The position numbers and the translations under genes are program-made. Positions 9,001 to 17,683 of a stretch of 64,000 nt of DNA are shown piece after piece; the first letter of the stretch is position 1, and every line of letters begins with the position of its first letter. Location: assembly GCF_035938995.1 (NCBI RefSeq), contig NZ_DASZGI010000329.1, forward strand, positions 57,555 to 121,554, in the 5' to 3' direction. The notes beneath the pieces are model-generated. The model was not told where the DNA came from. It ran no database searches and saw only the letters and a list, made by a program, of their open reading frames with translations. This DNA comes from DASZGI01 sp035938995 (GTDB lineage Bacteria; Actinomycetota; Actinomycetes; Streptomycetales; Catenulisporaceae).

Positions 9001-10193
9001 TGGCCGATCCCCGGCCCACGCCATCGGTCGCGAGCAGACCAGCCCGGCCGACACGCGCCGAGCCGTTCGCCGCCCGCCTCACCGCCAACCGCCTCTTGAG
9101 CCGACCCGGCGCGACGAAGGAAGTGCGCCAGTTCACCCTCGACACCGGCGGCGGATCGCTGGAGTACGAGGCGGGCGACGCGCTCGGCGTGTGGCCTGCC
9201 AACCGCCCGGACCTGGTCGAAGAATGGCTCGCCGCCACCGCGGTCGCCGCCGACGCCGAGGTGATCGTCGCGAATCAGGACATGGGCCAGACCGCGACTC
9301 CGAACCCGGTGCCCTTCGCCGAGGCGCTGCGCCGACACCTCGACATCACACGCATCACCCCGGACCTGCTCCGCCTCGCCCTCGACCGCACCGGCGACCA
9401 CGGTCTCAAGCGCCTGCTGCGGCAGGGCAACAAGGCGGAGACGGCCAAGTGGGCCTGGGGCAGGCAGGCGGTCGACGTGGTCCGGGAGTTCGGGCCGCGC
9501 CTGAGCGCGCAGGAATGGGCCGATCTGCTCAAGCCCCTGCAACCTAGGTTTTACTCGATCTCCTCAAGCCCGCTGACCGACCCGGACCACATCGACGTCA
9601 CCGTGTCGGTCGTGCGCTACACGGGATATCAAGGTCGCGCGAGGACGGGCGTCGCGTCAGGCTTCCTCGCCGACCTTGACGCCGAAGCCGAGGCGGTGCC
9701 CGTCTTCGTCCGCCAAGCCCCGCACTTCAAGCCGCCCGCGGACCCCGACACTCCCGCGATCATGATCGGCCCCGGCACCGGCGTCGCCCCCTTCCTCGGC
9801 TTCCTCCACGACCGCCGCGAACGCGACCACCACGCCCCCAACTGGCTCTTCTTCGGCGAGCAGCGCCGAGCCACCGACTTCTACTACCGCGAGGAGCTCG
9901 AAGAACTCCGGCGCCACGGCACGCTCACCCGCCTCGACCTCGCCTTCTCGCGCGACCAACGCGAAAAGGTCTACGTGCAGGACCGCATGCACGAACACGC
10001 CGCCCAACTCTGGGCCTGGATCAGAGACGGCGCCCACGTCTACGTGTGCGGCGACGCCAGCCGCATGGCCAAAGACGTCGACCAGGCCCTGCGCGACATC
10101 GCCACAGCCCACGGCAACCTCGACGCCGAAGAAGCGGGCGTCTACCTCAAAACCCTCGCCTCCGAGCGCCGGTACGCCCGCGACGTCTACTGA
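6036..10193 (+). CDS. Nitrate reductase - sulfite-reductase-type flavoprotein fusion
   Basis: 1385 residues, two enzymes in one chain. Residues about 15-700 are a molybdopterin oxidoreductase of the NasA/NarB type: the [4Fe-4S] motif CSYCGVGCGV...LCTKG, then Mo-bisPGD domains (ESNSRLCMAS, GSNMADCHPILF, NQSTHGTWNTN). Residues about 845-990 are a flavodoxin (LWASQTGNAEAIAQ, STYGDGDAPDNGSEF). Residues about 1015-1240 bind FAD (RFYSISSSPL). The end binds NADPH (IGPGTGVAPFLGF, YVCGDASRMAKDVD). Electrons can therefore pass NADPH-FAD-FMN-FeS-Mo to nitrate within one polypeptide, making nitrite in the cytoplasm. Such fusions are known in actinobacteria. Start: GTG at 6036. Confidence 0.93.
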   Translation: MTVEKTSPVLRLGTGADQTSAACSYCGVGCGVVLDIAEDAHGLRRVVKVSGDKAHPANAGRLCTKGATSAEMLAVGGRLTEPLIRAERGAAPAPTSMDDAVAESARRLRAILAEHGPDALAFYVSGQMTLEAQYLANKLAKGFVRTNQIESNSRLCMASAGSGYKLSLGADGPPGSYEDFDQAELFLVIGSNMADCHPILFLRMMERVKAGAKLIVVDPRRTATAAKADLFLQIKPGTDLALLNGLLHLLVEQGVIDQAFIEEHTEGWAQMPGFLEDYQPTMVAGTTGLDEAGIRQAAQWIADAGRRWMSCWTMGLNQSTHGTWNTNTLINLHLATGAICRPGAGPFSLTGQPNAMGGREMGYMGPGLPGQRSVLDPEDRAFTEALWDLPPGTLRTDVGRGTIEMFERMAAGEIKACWIICTNPVASVANRRTVIEGLEAAELVVTQDAFAETETNAYADIALPAALWTEAEGVMVNSERNLTLNRQAVDPPGEARPDWRIIADIACAMGFAEAFTYESATEVFEELKRAWNPKTGWDLRGVTYQRLCRTPVQWPAAREDGPARNPVRYLNDGVSQKLLERPDGTRPRLAFPTLSGRAVFHARPHLPAAELPDDDHPFVLNTGRLPHQWHTMTKTGKIDKLTKLNPGPFVEIHPQDAQRLGIAEGDQIEVASRRGRAVLPARITDRVRPGDCFAPFHWNDLFGEYLSVNAVTNDAVDPVSFQPEFKHCAVTLTKVPAPAEAQPVPQGGQPRPVPASAFDLASHLGLSTPAPPDFNPIEQRYLTGFLAGLAAAPDASCVPTLPANAPLHPDNALWVNGLLAGVYSRTRIAVDAPAQAPATDGAQPMRTIAVLWASQTGNAEAIAQKTSSTLTDRGFRVSLTSMERITLADIRQLTDVLVVTSTYGDGDAPDNGSEFWHALAAENAPRLESLRYAVLALGDSGYAEFCGHGRRLDQRLFELGAERLTARVDCEPDYEPTATQWLTRVVSLLADPRPTPSVASRPARPTRAEPFAARLTANRLLSRPGATKEVRQFTLDTGGGSLEYEAGDALGVWPANRPDLVEEWLAATAVAADAEVIVANQDMGQTATPNPVPFAEALRRHLDITRITPDLLRLALDRTGDHGLKRLLRQGNKAETAKWAWGRQAVDVVREFGPRLSAQEWADLLKPLQPRFYSISSSPLTDPDHIDVTVSVVRYTGYQGRARTGVASGFLADLDAEAEAVPVFVRQAPHFKPPADPDTPAIMIGPGTGVAPFLGFLHDRRERDHHAPNWLFFGEQRRATDFYYREELEELRRHGTLTRLDLAFSRDQREKVYVQDRMHEHAAQLWAWIRDGAHVYVCGDASRMAKDVDQALRDIATAHGNLDAEEAGVYLKTLASERRYARDVY

Positions 10194-10368
10194 GGCCGCG
10201 GCGCCGGGCACGGTCGCGCGGCTGCGCTTCGACCCGGTGGGCCCGTGACCCGATCGTGGCTGCAAACGCCCCGGAAGGCCCGAGGATTCATGCAAGAATC
10301 CCCCGTATCCGCTTCAGGCAGCCGGCGATCAAGCTCCGGCCGGAGGAACGCGAGGGGGCGACCGCGGA

Positions 10369-11643
10369 GTGGAGCTACGGCCATCCCTCGACGCGGCTGC
10401 CACCGAAGAGCTGGTTGGCCTGCGGCCGCCGGACGGCGGCCCGCTGGACTGGAACGACGATCTGTGGGCGGACACGCGGAACGATCTGGTGCGCGTGCCT
10501 CCTCCAGGCGCGGAAGACGTCACGGTCGTCCTGCCGCGCATCACGGATGAGGAAGAACGGCGCCCGGCCCAGTCGTTCGGGCTCCGGGAAGCCCTCGTCC
10601 TGACCGCCGTCGCAGCGCTTCAAATCGCACTGGCCTGGCGTGTGGTCGGCACTGCCGCCGCCGATCAGGCGGCGATGGTGAAGGCGGGGCACCAGGAGAT
10701 CGCCTACCTGCTCCACGGCCGGCACATCACCCGTTACGAGACCGTGCTGCCGGGCGCCCCGGTGCTCTATCCGGTCCTTGCTGCGGCGTTCGATGCGTTC
10801 GGCGGGGCCCACGCCGTGCACGCCGTCAACCTCTTGTTTGCCGTGCTCGCCAACGTCGGCGTGTACTGCACCGCGCGGCGCTTCGACGGACCGGTAGCGG
10901 GCACGCTCGCGGCACTGCTGTTCGCGCTGCTGAGCCCGACGCAGCACCTCAGTGGGGCAGGTACCTACGACGCTCCAGCGACGTGCCTGCTGGTCTGGTC
11001 AGCGTGTTTCGCGGTGAGATTCGCCTTCGCCGACGGCCGCCACGCCGTGTGGCTCGCGCCGGTGCTGATGCTGGCGGCGAACTGGACGTCGTATCTCACA
11101 GTGCTCTGGGATCCGGTGATCTTCGCACTCATCGCGTTCGCCGGGCCGGGCTACTCCGCCTGGAAGACTTCGCGGGCGTGGAACGCTCAGCGCGTCGCCC
11201 TGGTGGCGGGCGTCCTCGCGGAGATCACCCTTCTCATCGGCCGGGCGCCGTCCTTCACCGGGATCGCGGCGACCGTGATGGACCGGTCGGCGTCCCACTC
11301 GACCACGCGGATCGTCCTCACACACTGCGCGCAATGGCTCTGGCCGGTGCTGGTTCCGGCTCTGCTCGGGGTGATCACGGCGGCTTGGCGGCTACAGCGC
11401 GGGGCCGCGGCGCGTGCCGATGTGGCTGTTTGCGCGACGCTCCTGGCCGCGGGACTCCTCGCCCCTCTCAACCAGCTGCGATGGCACTCGCTGGACGGCG
11501 GCCTGTCGCACTGCGCGATCAGCGCGGCCTTCGCTGCCGTCGCGGCCGGTGTGTTCCTCCGGCGGCTCTGCTCGGCGGTGCGCGGGCGGTTATTGCAGCG
11601 GCAGGACGACGAGTTTCATCGGCTCAATACCCAGGCGGAATGA
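10369..11643 (+). CDS. Multi-pass membrane protein, GT39/GT-C-like
   Basis: 424 residues: about 70 polar N-terminal residues followed by roughly nine hydrophobic segments (ALVLTAVAALQIALAWRVV, LLFAVLANVGVYCTARRF, LVPALLGVITAAW). The first outer loop is followed by a VLYPVLAAAFDAFGG-type segment, like membrane glycosyltransferases of the GT39/ArnT type that use polyprenyl-phosphate sugars. I do not see the acidic DE/DD motif clearly, so activity is uncertain. GTG start with GGAGG-like sequence upstream. Its last 54 bases overlap the end of the convergent GH26 gene. Confidence 0.6.
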   Translation: MELRPSLDAAATEELVGLRPPDGGPLDWNDDLWADTRNDLVRVPPPGAEDVTVVLPRITDEEERRPAQSFGLREALVLTAVAALQIALAWRVVGTAAADQAAMVKAGHQEIAYLLHGRHITRYETVLPGAPVLYPVLAAAFDAFGGAHAVHAVNLLFAVLANVGVYCTARRFDGPVAGTLAALLFALLSPTQHLSGAGTYDAPATCLLVWSACFAVRFAFADGRHAVWLAPVLMLAANWTSYLTVLWDPVIFALIAFAGPGYSAWKTSRAWNAQRVALVAGVLAEITLLIGRAPSFTGIAATVMDRSASHSTTRIVLTHCAQWLWPVLVPALLGVITAAWRLQRGAAARADVAVCATLLAAGLLAPLNQLRWHSLDGGLSHCAISAAFAAVAAGVFLRRLCSAVRGRLLQRQDDEFHRLNTQAE

Positions 11644-12693
11644 CGCGAGCGTAGACGTGTCCGCGTCGAAGCCCCAGTCGGTGCCCGCGCCCTCCGCCTT
11701 CGTGTACTCGAACCAGATGAACCCGATGACGCCGCTCTGCTTGGGCAGCCAGGTCAGGAAGTCGGTGGTCCAGGCCGCCTTGAACGAACCGGGCTGACTG
11801 CCGATCTCGGTGATCAGCATCGGCTTCGAGGTGAACTTGCGGATCTGCTGGAGCGTGGGGTCGATCAGCTGCGGGGCGGTGTGCTCGGTCACGTCGTACG
11901 CCGACAAGCCGACCCAGTCCACGTAGGCGTCTCCGGGGTAGAGCTCCTTGAGCGGCGTCTTGGCGCTGCGGATGATGTTCGGCGCCCAGACCCAGATGAC
12001 GTTGTCGGCGTGTTCGCGGGTGAAGATGTCGTGGATGTGCCGCCAGGCTTGGGCGTACTGGCCGGTGGTGTTGCCGTTGACGCCTTCGGCCCAGGGGTAC
12101 CAGTTGCCGTTCATCTCGTGGGCGAAGCGGATCGCGACGACCCATTTCGCGTCGCGCACCGCGTCGGCGAATTTCGCGATGTACGCGTCGTGCGAGCCGT
12201 CGATGATGGTGGACAGCTTGTACTCGGGAAAGTTCACCTGCGTCGTGCGGGCGTTGCCGCCGGGGGAGGGCTCCCAGGTCAGCACCGGGAGCATCCCTTG
12301 AGCGTAGGCGTCCTGCACCGGGACGACGCTGAAGTCCTGCGTCCAGTTGACGAAGTACTCGACCATGTCGGGCGGGGTGCCCGCGGTCTGCGCGATCTGC
12401 GAGCCGGCGTTCGCCGACCACGGCATGTCCGGCTCGGCGACCCCGAAGTACTTGCCGCTCGTCGCCATGATCTGCGCCTTGGACGGAACGTTCGCCGGGA
12501 GCGCCGCACCGCCCGGGACGTTGATCGCCGGACCCGCGGCGGTGGAGGCATGCCCGGTCGCTGCGTTGGCCGCGGCGGTATCGAGGCGGCTCGAGGTGTG
12601 CATCACCAGCGCCGTGAGGGACGCGAGCAGGAACACGTTGACGAACATCCAGATCCTGACCCGCTTCTGGCCGTCGGTCCGCCGCCTAGACAC
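11590..12693 (-). CDS. Membrane-anchored GH26-like endoglycosidase
   Basis: 367 residues: one N-terminal transmembrane segment (VRIWMFVNVFLLASLTALVM), an Ala-rich linker, then a GH26 TIM barrel outside the membrane. The acid/base Glu lies in RFAHEMNGNWYPW near residue 195 and the nucleophile Glu in LITEIGS near 300. Family members cleave beta-1,4-mannan or mixed-linkage glucan. Its GTG start overlaps the last 8 bases of the GT2 synthase gene (GTGTCTAG), so the two are probably coupled. In exopolysaccharide operons such hydrolases trim or release the growing polymer; that role is inferred here. Confidence 0.82.
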   Translation of the reverse strand: MSRRRTDGQKRVRIWMFVNVFLLASLTALVMHTSSRLDTAAANAATGHASTAAGPAINVPGGAALPANVPSKAQIMATSGKYFGVAEPDMPWSANAGSQIAQTAGTPPDMVEYFVNWTQDFSVVPVQDAYAQGMLPVLTWEPSPGGNARTTQVNFPEYKLSTIIDGSHDAYIAKFADAVRDAKWVVAIRFAHEMNGNWYPWAEGVNGNTTGQYAQAWRHIHDIFTREHADNVIWVWAPNIIRSAKTPLKELYPGDAYVDWVGLSAYDVTEHTAPQLIDPTLQQIRKFTSKPMLITEIGSQPGSFKAAWTTDFLTWLPKQSGVIGFIWFEYTKAEGAGTDWGFDADTSTLASFRLGIEPMKLVVLPLQ

Positions 12694-14008
12694 TGATGTA
12701 CACCGCCAAGAACAGCAGGACGCTTCCGAGCAGATAGGGGATCGCGACCAGCGGGTTGCGCGCCCGTTCGCCGGCGAAGCTGTCGGCGCGGGTGCCCCAG
12801 CCCGCGTTGTGCGCGCAGCGGAAGAAGCCGACCAGCCGGACCGGCAGCAGGATCAGGGTATTGATCGCCATGAAGACGGGCAGGAACAGGATGTCGCCGG
12901 GCCGGTGGGCGAAGTGGCGGCCGAACCGGGTGGAGACGGACAGCAGCGACAGGATGCCCCCGAGCGTCAGGATGAAGATCAGCGAGCCGAGGCCGCCGCC
13001 GGAGAACGGCAGCAGGCCGTAGATCTGCGGGCGGCTGCTGCGGGTCAGCGCCGCGGCCACCCACGAGGCGAGCGTGCCGAGCAGCACGAACGGCACGAGG
13101 ATGTCCACGCCGTAGAAGACCGCGAGGAACCGGGCTTCGCGCAGCATCCACGGCATCATCCGCAGCGTGTTGTACTGCGAGCCGCGGGCCCACCGGTACT
13201 GCTGCTTGACCAGCTTCCTTATCTTGAGCGGCGCGTCCGTGTAGACCAGCGAACTGGCCTGGTAGACGGTCTTGTATCCGGCCATGAGCGCGTAGTTGGT
13301 CAGCGTCCGGTCGTCGCTGACCTCGAGGAAGACGCCGAGGAACTTCTCGCTCAGGAACCGGTCCATGCAGTCGAGCAGGATCCGCCTGCGGAACGCGATG
13401 GTCCGGCCGGGCAGGCAGCCGACGGTGCCCAGCACGCTCATCGCGGGCATCGAGTACTCGCAGCGCACGCTCTCGAGCCAGTCCGCCCACCGGGTCAGCA
13501 CCGACCGCTCCGGATCGAGGATGCGCTGGCGCGTGGTCACCCCGCCGACCTGGGGGTGGCGGAAGGGTTTGACCAGCTCGAAAAGCGTGCCGGGGGTCCA
13601 GATCGTGTCCGAGTCGACCAGGACCGCGATCTCGCCGCGGGTCCGCTCCAGGCCGATGCGCAGCGCGTTGCGCTTGCCCGGTATCTCGGTCCAGACCCAG
13701 GTCACGCCGACCTCGTCGCAGATCCGCTCGAGCACCTCGTTGCGCCGCCCGTTGATCACGACGACGACCTCGGTCGGCCCCTGCCCCACGATGCGGGACA
13801 GCACGTCGCTGAACAGGTCTTCCGGCTCGTCGACCACGGGGATGATGACCGAGGTCGTCCCGGACCACGGTTGCAGCCACGGCCGATAGCGGCGCCTGAG
13901 CACGACGCGGATGATCCAGAGCGTCCAGACCAGCAGCATGAAGGCTGCGAAGGGATAGAAGTCGCCGTCGAACCACCAGCGGCGCAACTCCAGCAGGAAC
14001 GCGAGCAT
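12686..14008 (-). CDS. Processive GT2 glycosyltransferase (polysaccharide synthase)
   Basis: 440 residues: N-terminal membrane segment, cytosolic GT2 domain and four or more C-terminal membrane segments. Seen: SVIIPVVDE, the metal-binding DSDT, the acceptor-side EVSDDRTLT and the processive signature QQYRWARGS (QxxRW). This arrangement is that of hyaluronan/cellulose/mannan synthases that polymerise a sugar nucleotide and thread the product through the membrane. The sugar cannot be told from sequence. It lies between the esterase-like gene and the GH26 gene on one strand, 7 bases after the former. Confidence 0.86.
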   Translation of the reverse strand: MLAFLLELRRWWFDGDFYPFAAFMLLVWTLWIIRVVLRRRYRPWLQPWSGTTSVIIPVVDEPEDLFSDVLSRIVGQGPTEVVVVINGRRNEVLERICDEVGVTWVWTEIPGKRNALRIGLERTRGEIAVLVDSDTIWTPGTLFELVKPFRHPQVGGVTTRQRILDPERSVLTRWADWLESVRCEYSMPAMSVLGTVGCLPGRTIAFRRRILLDCMDRFLSEKFLGVFLEVSDDRTLTNYALMAGYKTVYQASSLVYTDAPLKIRKLVKQQYRWARGSQYNTLRMMPWMLREARFLAVFYGVDILVPFVLLGTLASWVAAALTRSSRPQIYGLLPFSGGGLGSLIFILTLGGILSLLSVSTRFGRHFAHRPGDILFLPVFMAINTLILLPVRLVGFFRCAHNAGWGTRADSFAGERARNPLVAIPYLLGSVLLFLAVYISV

Positions 14009-14015
14009 CGGACCG

Positions 14016-15179
14016 CTAGTCCGTCGTGGCCGGGGTCGCGGCGCGGGGCGTGGCCAGGTGGTCGGACAGCCACGCCAGGGCGGGTCCGATCTCCACGCTC
14101 CAGGTGGCGAAGTTGTGCCCGCCCTCCGGCTCGGCGAGCGTGCTCACTTGCATCGGCGCCTTCGCCAGCGCCGCGAACTGCATCGTCGGCTGGTAGTTCG
14201 CCTCGCCGGTCTTGCTGGTGGTCAGCAGGGCGCTGACGGGCGGCGGCGGCAGGTGCTCGATCCGCCACATCAGGTCGTTCTCGTCGCGTACGTCCTGGCT
14301 GTTGGCGTAGAGCGTGCCGGTGGTGTGGTCCTGCAACGCGTCGAAGTAGCCGGAGATGTCCGCGGCGGCGGCGAACCGGTCGGAGTCCATCATGGCCAGC
14401 TTCAGCGCGCAGTAGCCGCCGGTGGACACGCCGATCAGCCCCCACCCCTTGGTCCACGTCATGACCCGGTAGGTGGAGTCGACCGCGGTGGGCAGATCCT
14501 GCGCCCAGAAGGTCTCGGTCTGCGGACCGCCCGGAACGTCCGTGCACTCGGTGTCCAGGCCGCCGACGACCTCCGGGGAGACCATGATCAGCACCATCGG
14601 CCCGGCCTGCTTGGCGCGCATTTCTGCCAGCAACTGCTTGGGGAAGCCGAGGCTCGAGGACAGTTCGTCCGGTGTGCCGGGATAACCGGCGATCACGATC
14701 GCTGCGGGGAACTGCGTCTTCGCATACGACCTCTGAAAGTACTGAGGAGGCAGATAAACCTGGGCGGATTCAGATAAGCCGGTTCGCAGGCCATGGATGG
14801 CGACGTACTGAATCTCGCCGTAGCGCGACGGATCGGAGCCGCCGACCAACGCCGAGCCGCCGGTGGCGTGCACCGAGATCTGCGGCCCGACGACGCCCGC
14901 GGCCGCCGCGGCCGGCGCCTGATCGGCCACGGTGGCGGTGCCGCCCTGGACCGTCCCGAGCAGGTCGTCCCAGTTGGTGTAGAACTCGAACTGCTTGTTG
15001 ACGACCGCCGCGAAGGCCGCGAGCACCGACAGCTGCGTGGCCAGCAGCAGGCCTATTCGACCGGCGAGATGGTCGGCCGACCGTTTCGCGAGCTTGGGCC
15101 ACGCCCGCAGCGTGCCGGCGAAGAACGCGGCAGCCAGGGCGATCGTCACCACCACCAGTGCCGAGCTGTCCGGGTTCAT
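14016..15179 (-). CDS. Membrane-anchored esterase/acyltransferase (PF00756-like)
   Basis: 387 residues. Two hydrophobic segments (residues about 6-27 and 41-63) precede an extracytoplasmic alpha/beta-hydrolase of the esterase-D/antigen-85 type. The nucleophile elbow is GLIGVSTGGYCAL and the catalytic His lies in GGHNFATW. The start MNPDSS is chosen because AAGGAGAG lies 10 bases upstream; an in-frame ATG 12 codons earlier lacks this. First gene of the GT2-GH26 operon, so a role in acyl modification of the polymer or in cell-wall attachment is likely but inferred. Confidence 0.75.
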   Translation of the reverse strand: MNPDSSALVVVTIALAAAFFAGTLRAWPKLAKRSADHLAGRIGLLLATQLSVLAAFAAVVNKQFEFYTNWDDLLGTVQGGTATVADQAPAAAAAGVVGPQISVHATGGSALVGGSDPSRYGEIQYVAIHGLRTGLSESAQVYLPPQYFQRSYAKTQFPAAIVIAGYPGTPDELSSSLGFPKQLLAEMRAKQAGPMVLIMVSPEVVGGLDTECTDVPGGPQTETFWAQDLPTAVDSTYRVMTWTKGWGLIGVSTGGYCALKLAMMDSDRFAAAADISGYFDALQDHTTGTLYANSQDVRDENDLMWRIEHLPPPPVSALLTTSKTGEANYQPTMQFAALAKAPMQVSTLAEPEGGHNFATWSVEIGPALAWLSDHLATPRAATPATTD

Positions 15180-15406
15180 CGTTTGTGCGCTCTCCTTCGC
15201 CGACACAGAGCGCACCGAGACGCGGGAACCCCCACGGGTCGGCTGGGAAGACGGATGTTGCGCTCACGTCGTCTCAGGGCACAAAACGGGAGCAGATTCG
15301 TATATTGCGTTTCGCCTTGCATGCCCTTGACCCCCTCAGCCGTTCACTGACGAGGAAGAGGCGCATCGCGCGGCGTATCCGTTACGCCGCCCAGGCTGCG
15401 GCACGG

Positions 15407-15436
15407 GGAGCCGGCGGCCACAGGACCGCCGGCTCC
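15407..15436 (-). terminator. Hairpin after the acyl-CoA dehydrogenase gene
   Basis: GGAGCCGGCGG at 15407-15417 pairs perfectly with 15426-15436 over an 8-base loop. It starts 9 bases past the stop of the minus-strand dehydrogenase gene, and the promoter of the esterase operon must lie beyond it. Confidence 0.6.
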
Positions 15437-15444
15437 TCGCGCCA

Positions 15445-17499
15445 CTACACCTCTGTCGGCGGCACGATGCGGCGCTGGTCTTCGCGGGTGCTCGGGCCGG
15501 GGGTGGCGTCGGCGATCCAGGGGCCGTCGATGGACGGGTCGAGGATGCCGCGCTCGAGCCAGGTGTACCGGTTGGCGAGGAGCTGTTTGGCGATCTGGCG
15601 GTCGTGGTCGTCGGTGTTGTTCCAGAGCCGGCCGAACAGCTCCTCGACCCGCAGGCGCGATTGGCGGCAGAAGTTGTCGGCGAGTTCTGCCGCGCCGGCG
15701 GCCTCGGTGTCGCCTTTCTCGCTGGACTCGGCTCTCAGGGTCTTCGCGTAGACGCAGGCGGCGGACATCGCGTACAGCTCGGCGCCGATATCCACGATGC
15801 GGCCGAGGAAGAGTTGCCGGTATTCCAGTCCTGCTCGCCAGCGGGCCATGCCGTAGAAGGTGTTGCGGGCCAGCCTGCGTGCCGCGCGCTCCACGAAGCG
15901 CAGGTGTTCGGCCAGCGGGCCGTACGCGGCGAAGCCGGTCGGCGACAGTCCCTCGCCGACCACCAGGCCGGGAAGCCACCGTGCGTAAAAGCCTCCGGCA
16001 CGGGCGGCGGCGCGGGCCTTTTGGCTGGTGTCTGCCTTGGGATCCACTATTTCGCCCGCGACGGACAAGTGCGCGTCTACTGCTTCACGGGCGATCAGCA
16101 GCCGCATGATCTCGCTGGAGCCCTCGAAGATGCGGTTGATCCGCACATCGCGCAGCACCTGCTCGGCCGGCACGCCGCGCTCCCCGCGCGCGGCCAGCGA
16201 CTCGGCCGTCTCGAAGCCTCGGCCGCCGCGAATCTGCACCAGTTCGTCGGCGATGAGCCACGCCTGCTCGGAGCCGTACAGTTTGGCGAGCGCGGCCTCG
16301 ATGCGGATGTCGTGCCGGTCGGCGTCGGCCAGCCGGCCGGAGACCTCGAGGACCGCCTCCAGGGCGAACGCCGTCGAGGCGATGTAGGCGAGCTTGCCGG
16401 CGACCGCCTCGTGCCCGCCGATCGGCCCGCCCCACTGCTCCCGCGCGTTGGACCACTCGCGGGCGATCTTCAGGCTCCACTTGGCGGCGGCCGCGCACAC
16501 CGCGGGCAGCGCGAGACGGCCGGTGTTCAGCGTGGTCAGCGCGATCTTCAGGCCCTCGCCCTCGCGCCCGATCCGGTTGGCCGCGGGCACCTCCACCTGG
16601 TGCAAGCGGGTCACGCCGTTCTCGATGCCGCGCAGCCCCATGAAGGCATTGCGATTCTCGACCGTGATGCCCGGCGAACGCGCCTCGACCACGAACGCGG
16701 TGATGCCGCCGCGGTGCCCCTCGCTGCGCGGCACCCGGGCCATCACCACGAGCAGGTCGGCGAGCACGCCGTTGGTCGTCCACAGCTTGACGCCGTCGAG
16801 TACGTAGGTCTGCCCGTCGTCGCTGGGCACCGCGGTGGTGGCCAGCCGTGCCGGGTCGCTTCCGACGTCGGGCTCGGTCAGCAGGAACGCGGTGATCTCG
16901 CGCACGCACCGGGGCAGGAACAGCTTGCGCTGCTCGTCGTTGCCGAAGAGCTTGACCGGCTGCGGCACGCCGATCGACTGGTGCGCCGAGAGCAGGGCGC
17001 CGATCGACGGATGCACCGTGCTGACCAGCATCAGGGCCCGGTGGTAGTAGACCGCGGGCAGGCCGAGTCCGCCGTACTCGCGCGGGATCTTCATGCCGAA
17101 CGCGCCGAGGTCCTTGAGCCCGTTGATCAGCTCGTCCGGGATCCGGGACTCGCGCTCGATCAACCGGCCGTCCGCCTCGGCCTCGCAGAACTCGCGCAGC
17201 CGGGCCAGGAACTCCTCACCGCGCCGGCTCTCCTCCGGGTCGACCGGCGGAAGCGGATCGATCAGGTCGAGGCGCAGGTGGCCGAGGAACAACTCCCGCC
17301 CGAAGCTCGGCCGGTCCCATCGGCTCTCCCGGGCCTCTTCGGCTACCTGCCGGGCTTGTTCGGCGCCGGACGGGGTGGGGGTCGAGGGAGAGATGGTGTC
17401 AGGGGAAGGGGAGGTCTCGGGAGAAGGGGCAGCGGCGGTGGATGGGGTGGGGTCGGAAGAAGGGGTGGGCTCGGTGCGGCCGGAATCCAGGTCGGTCAT
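15445..17499 (-). CDS. Large acyl-CoA dehydrogenase (FadE-type)
   Basis: 684 residues, longer than the usual ~380-residue dehydrogenase. Residues 1-50 are Pro/Ser/Thr-rich. A standard FAD acyl-CoA dehydrogenase core follows (FLLTEPDVGSDPARL, KLWTTNGVLADL, IQIRGGRGFE-like, catalytic-loop RIFEGSSEIMR). A C-terminal helical extension of about 170 residues resembles the very-long-chain FadE group. It oxidises acyl-CoA to enoyl-CoA in the cytoplasm, passing electrons to ETF. The start MTDLDSGR is chosen for GGGAG 6 bases upstream. Neighbours give no specific pathway. Confidence 0.88.
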   Translation of the reverse strand: MTDLDSGRTEPTPSSDPTPSTAAAPSPETSPSPDTISPSTPTPSGAEQARQVAEEARESRWDRPSFGRELFLGHLRLDLIDPLPPVDPEESRRGEEFLARLREFCEAEADGRLIERESRIPDELINGLKDLGAFGMKIPREYGGLGLPAVYYHRALMLVSTVHPSIGALLSAHQSIGVPQPVKLFGNDEQRKLFLPRCVREITAFLLTEPDVGSDPARLATTAVPSDDGQTYVLDGVKLWTTNGVLADLLVVMARVPRSEGHRGGITAFVVEARSPGITVENRNAFMGLRGIENGVTRLHQVEVPAANRIGREGEGLKIALTTLNTGRLALPAVCAAAAKWSLKIAREWSNAREQWGGPIGGHEAVAGKLAYIASTAFALEAVLEVSGRLADADRHDIRIEAALAKLYGSEQAWLIADELVQIRGGRGFETAESLAARGERGVPAEQVLRDVRINRIFEGSSEIMRLLIAREAVDAHLSVAGEIVDPKADTSQKARAAARAGGFYARWLPGLVVGEGLSPTGFAAYGPLAEHLRFVERAARRLARNTFYGMARWRAGLEYRQLFLGRIVDIGAELYAMSAACVYAKTLRAESSEKGDTEAAGAAELADNFCRQSRLRVEELFGRLWNNTDDHDRQIAKQLLANRYTWLERGILDPSIDGPWIADATPGPSTREDQRRIVPPTEV

Positions 17500-17683
17500 C
17501 TCGGCTCCCAACGTCGGCCGTGGGTTCGAGGGGGACTGCATCCGGCTTACCACGCTACTACCGGGCGGTAACTTCGCCGAGACGCAGAGGCCGGGAGACG
17601 GGTGCATTCATCCATGCGAACTACACACACCCGTACACCCGGCCTCCGCGTCGTGACTTTCAGCCCGGGGGACCGCGGCTACG

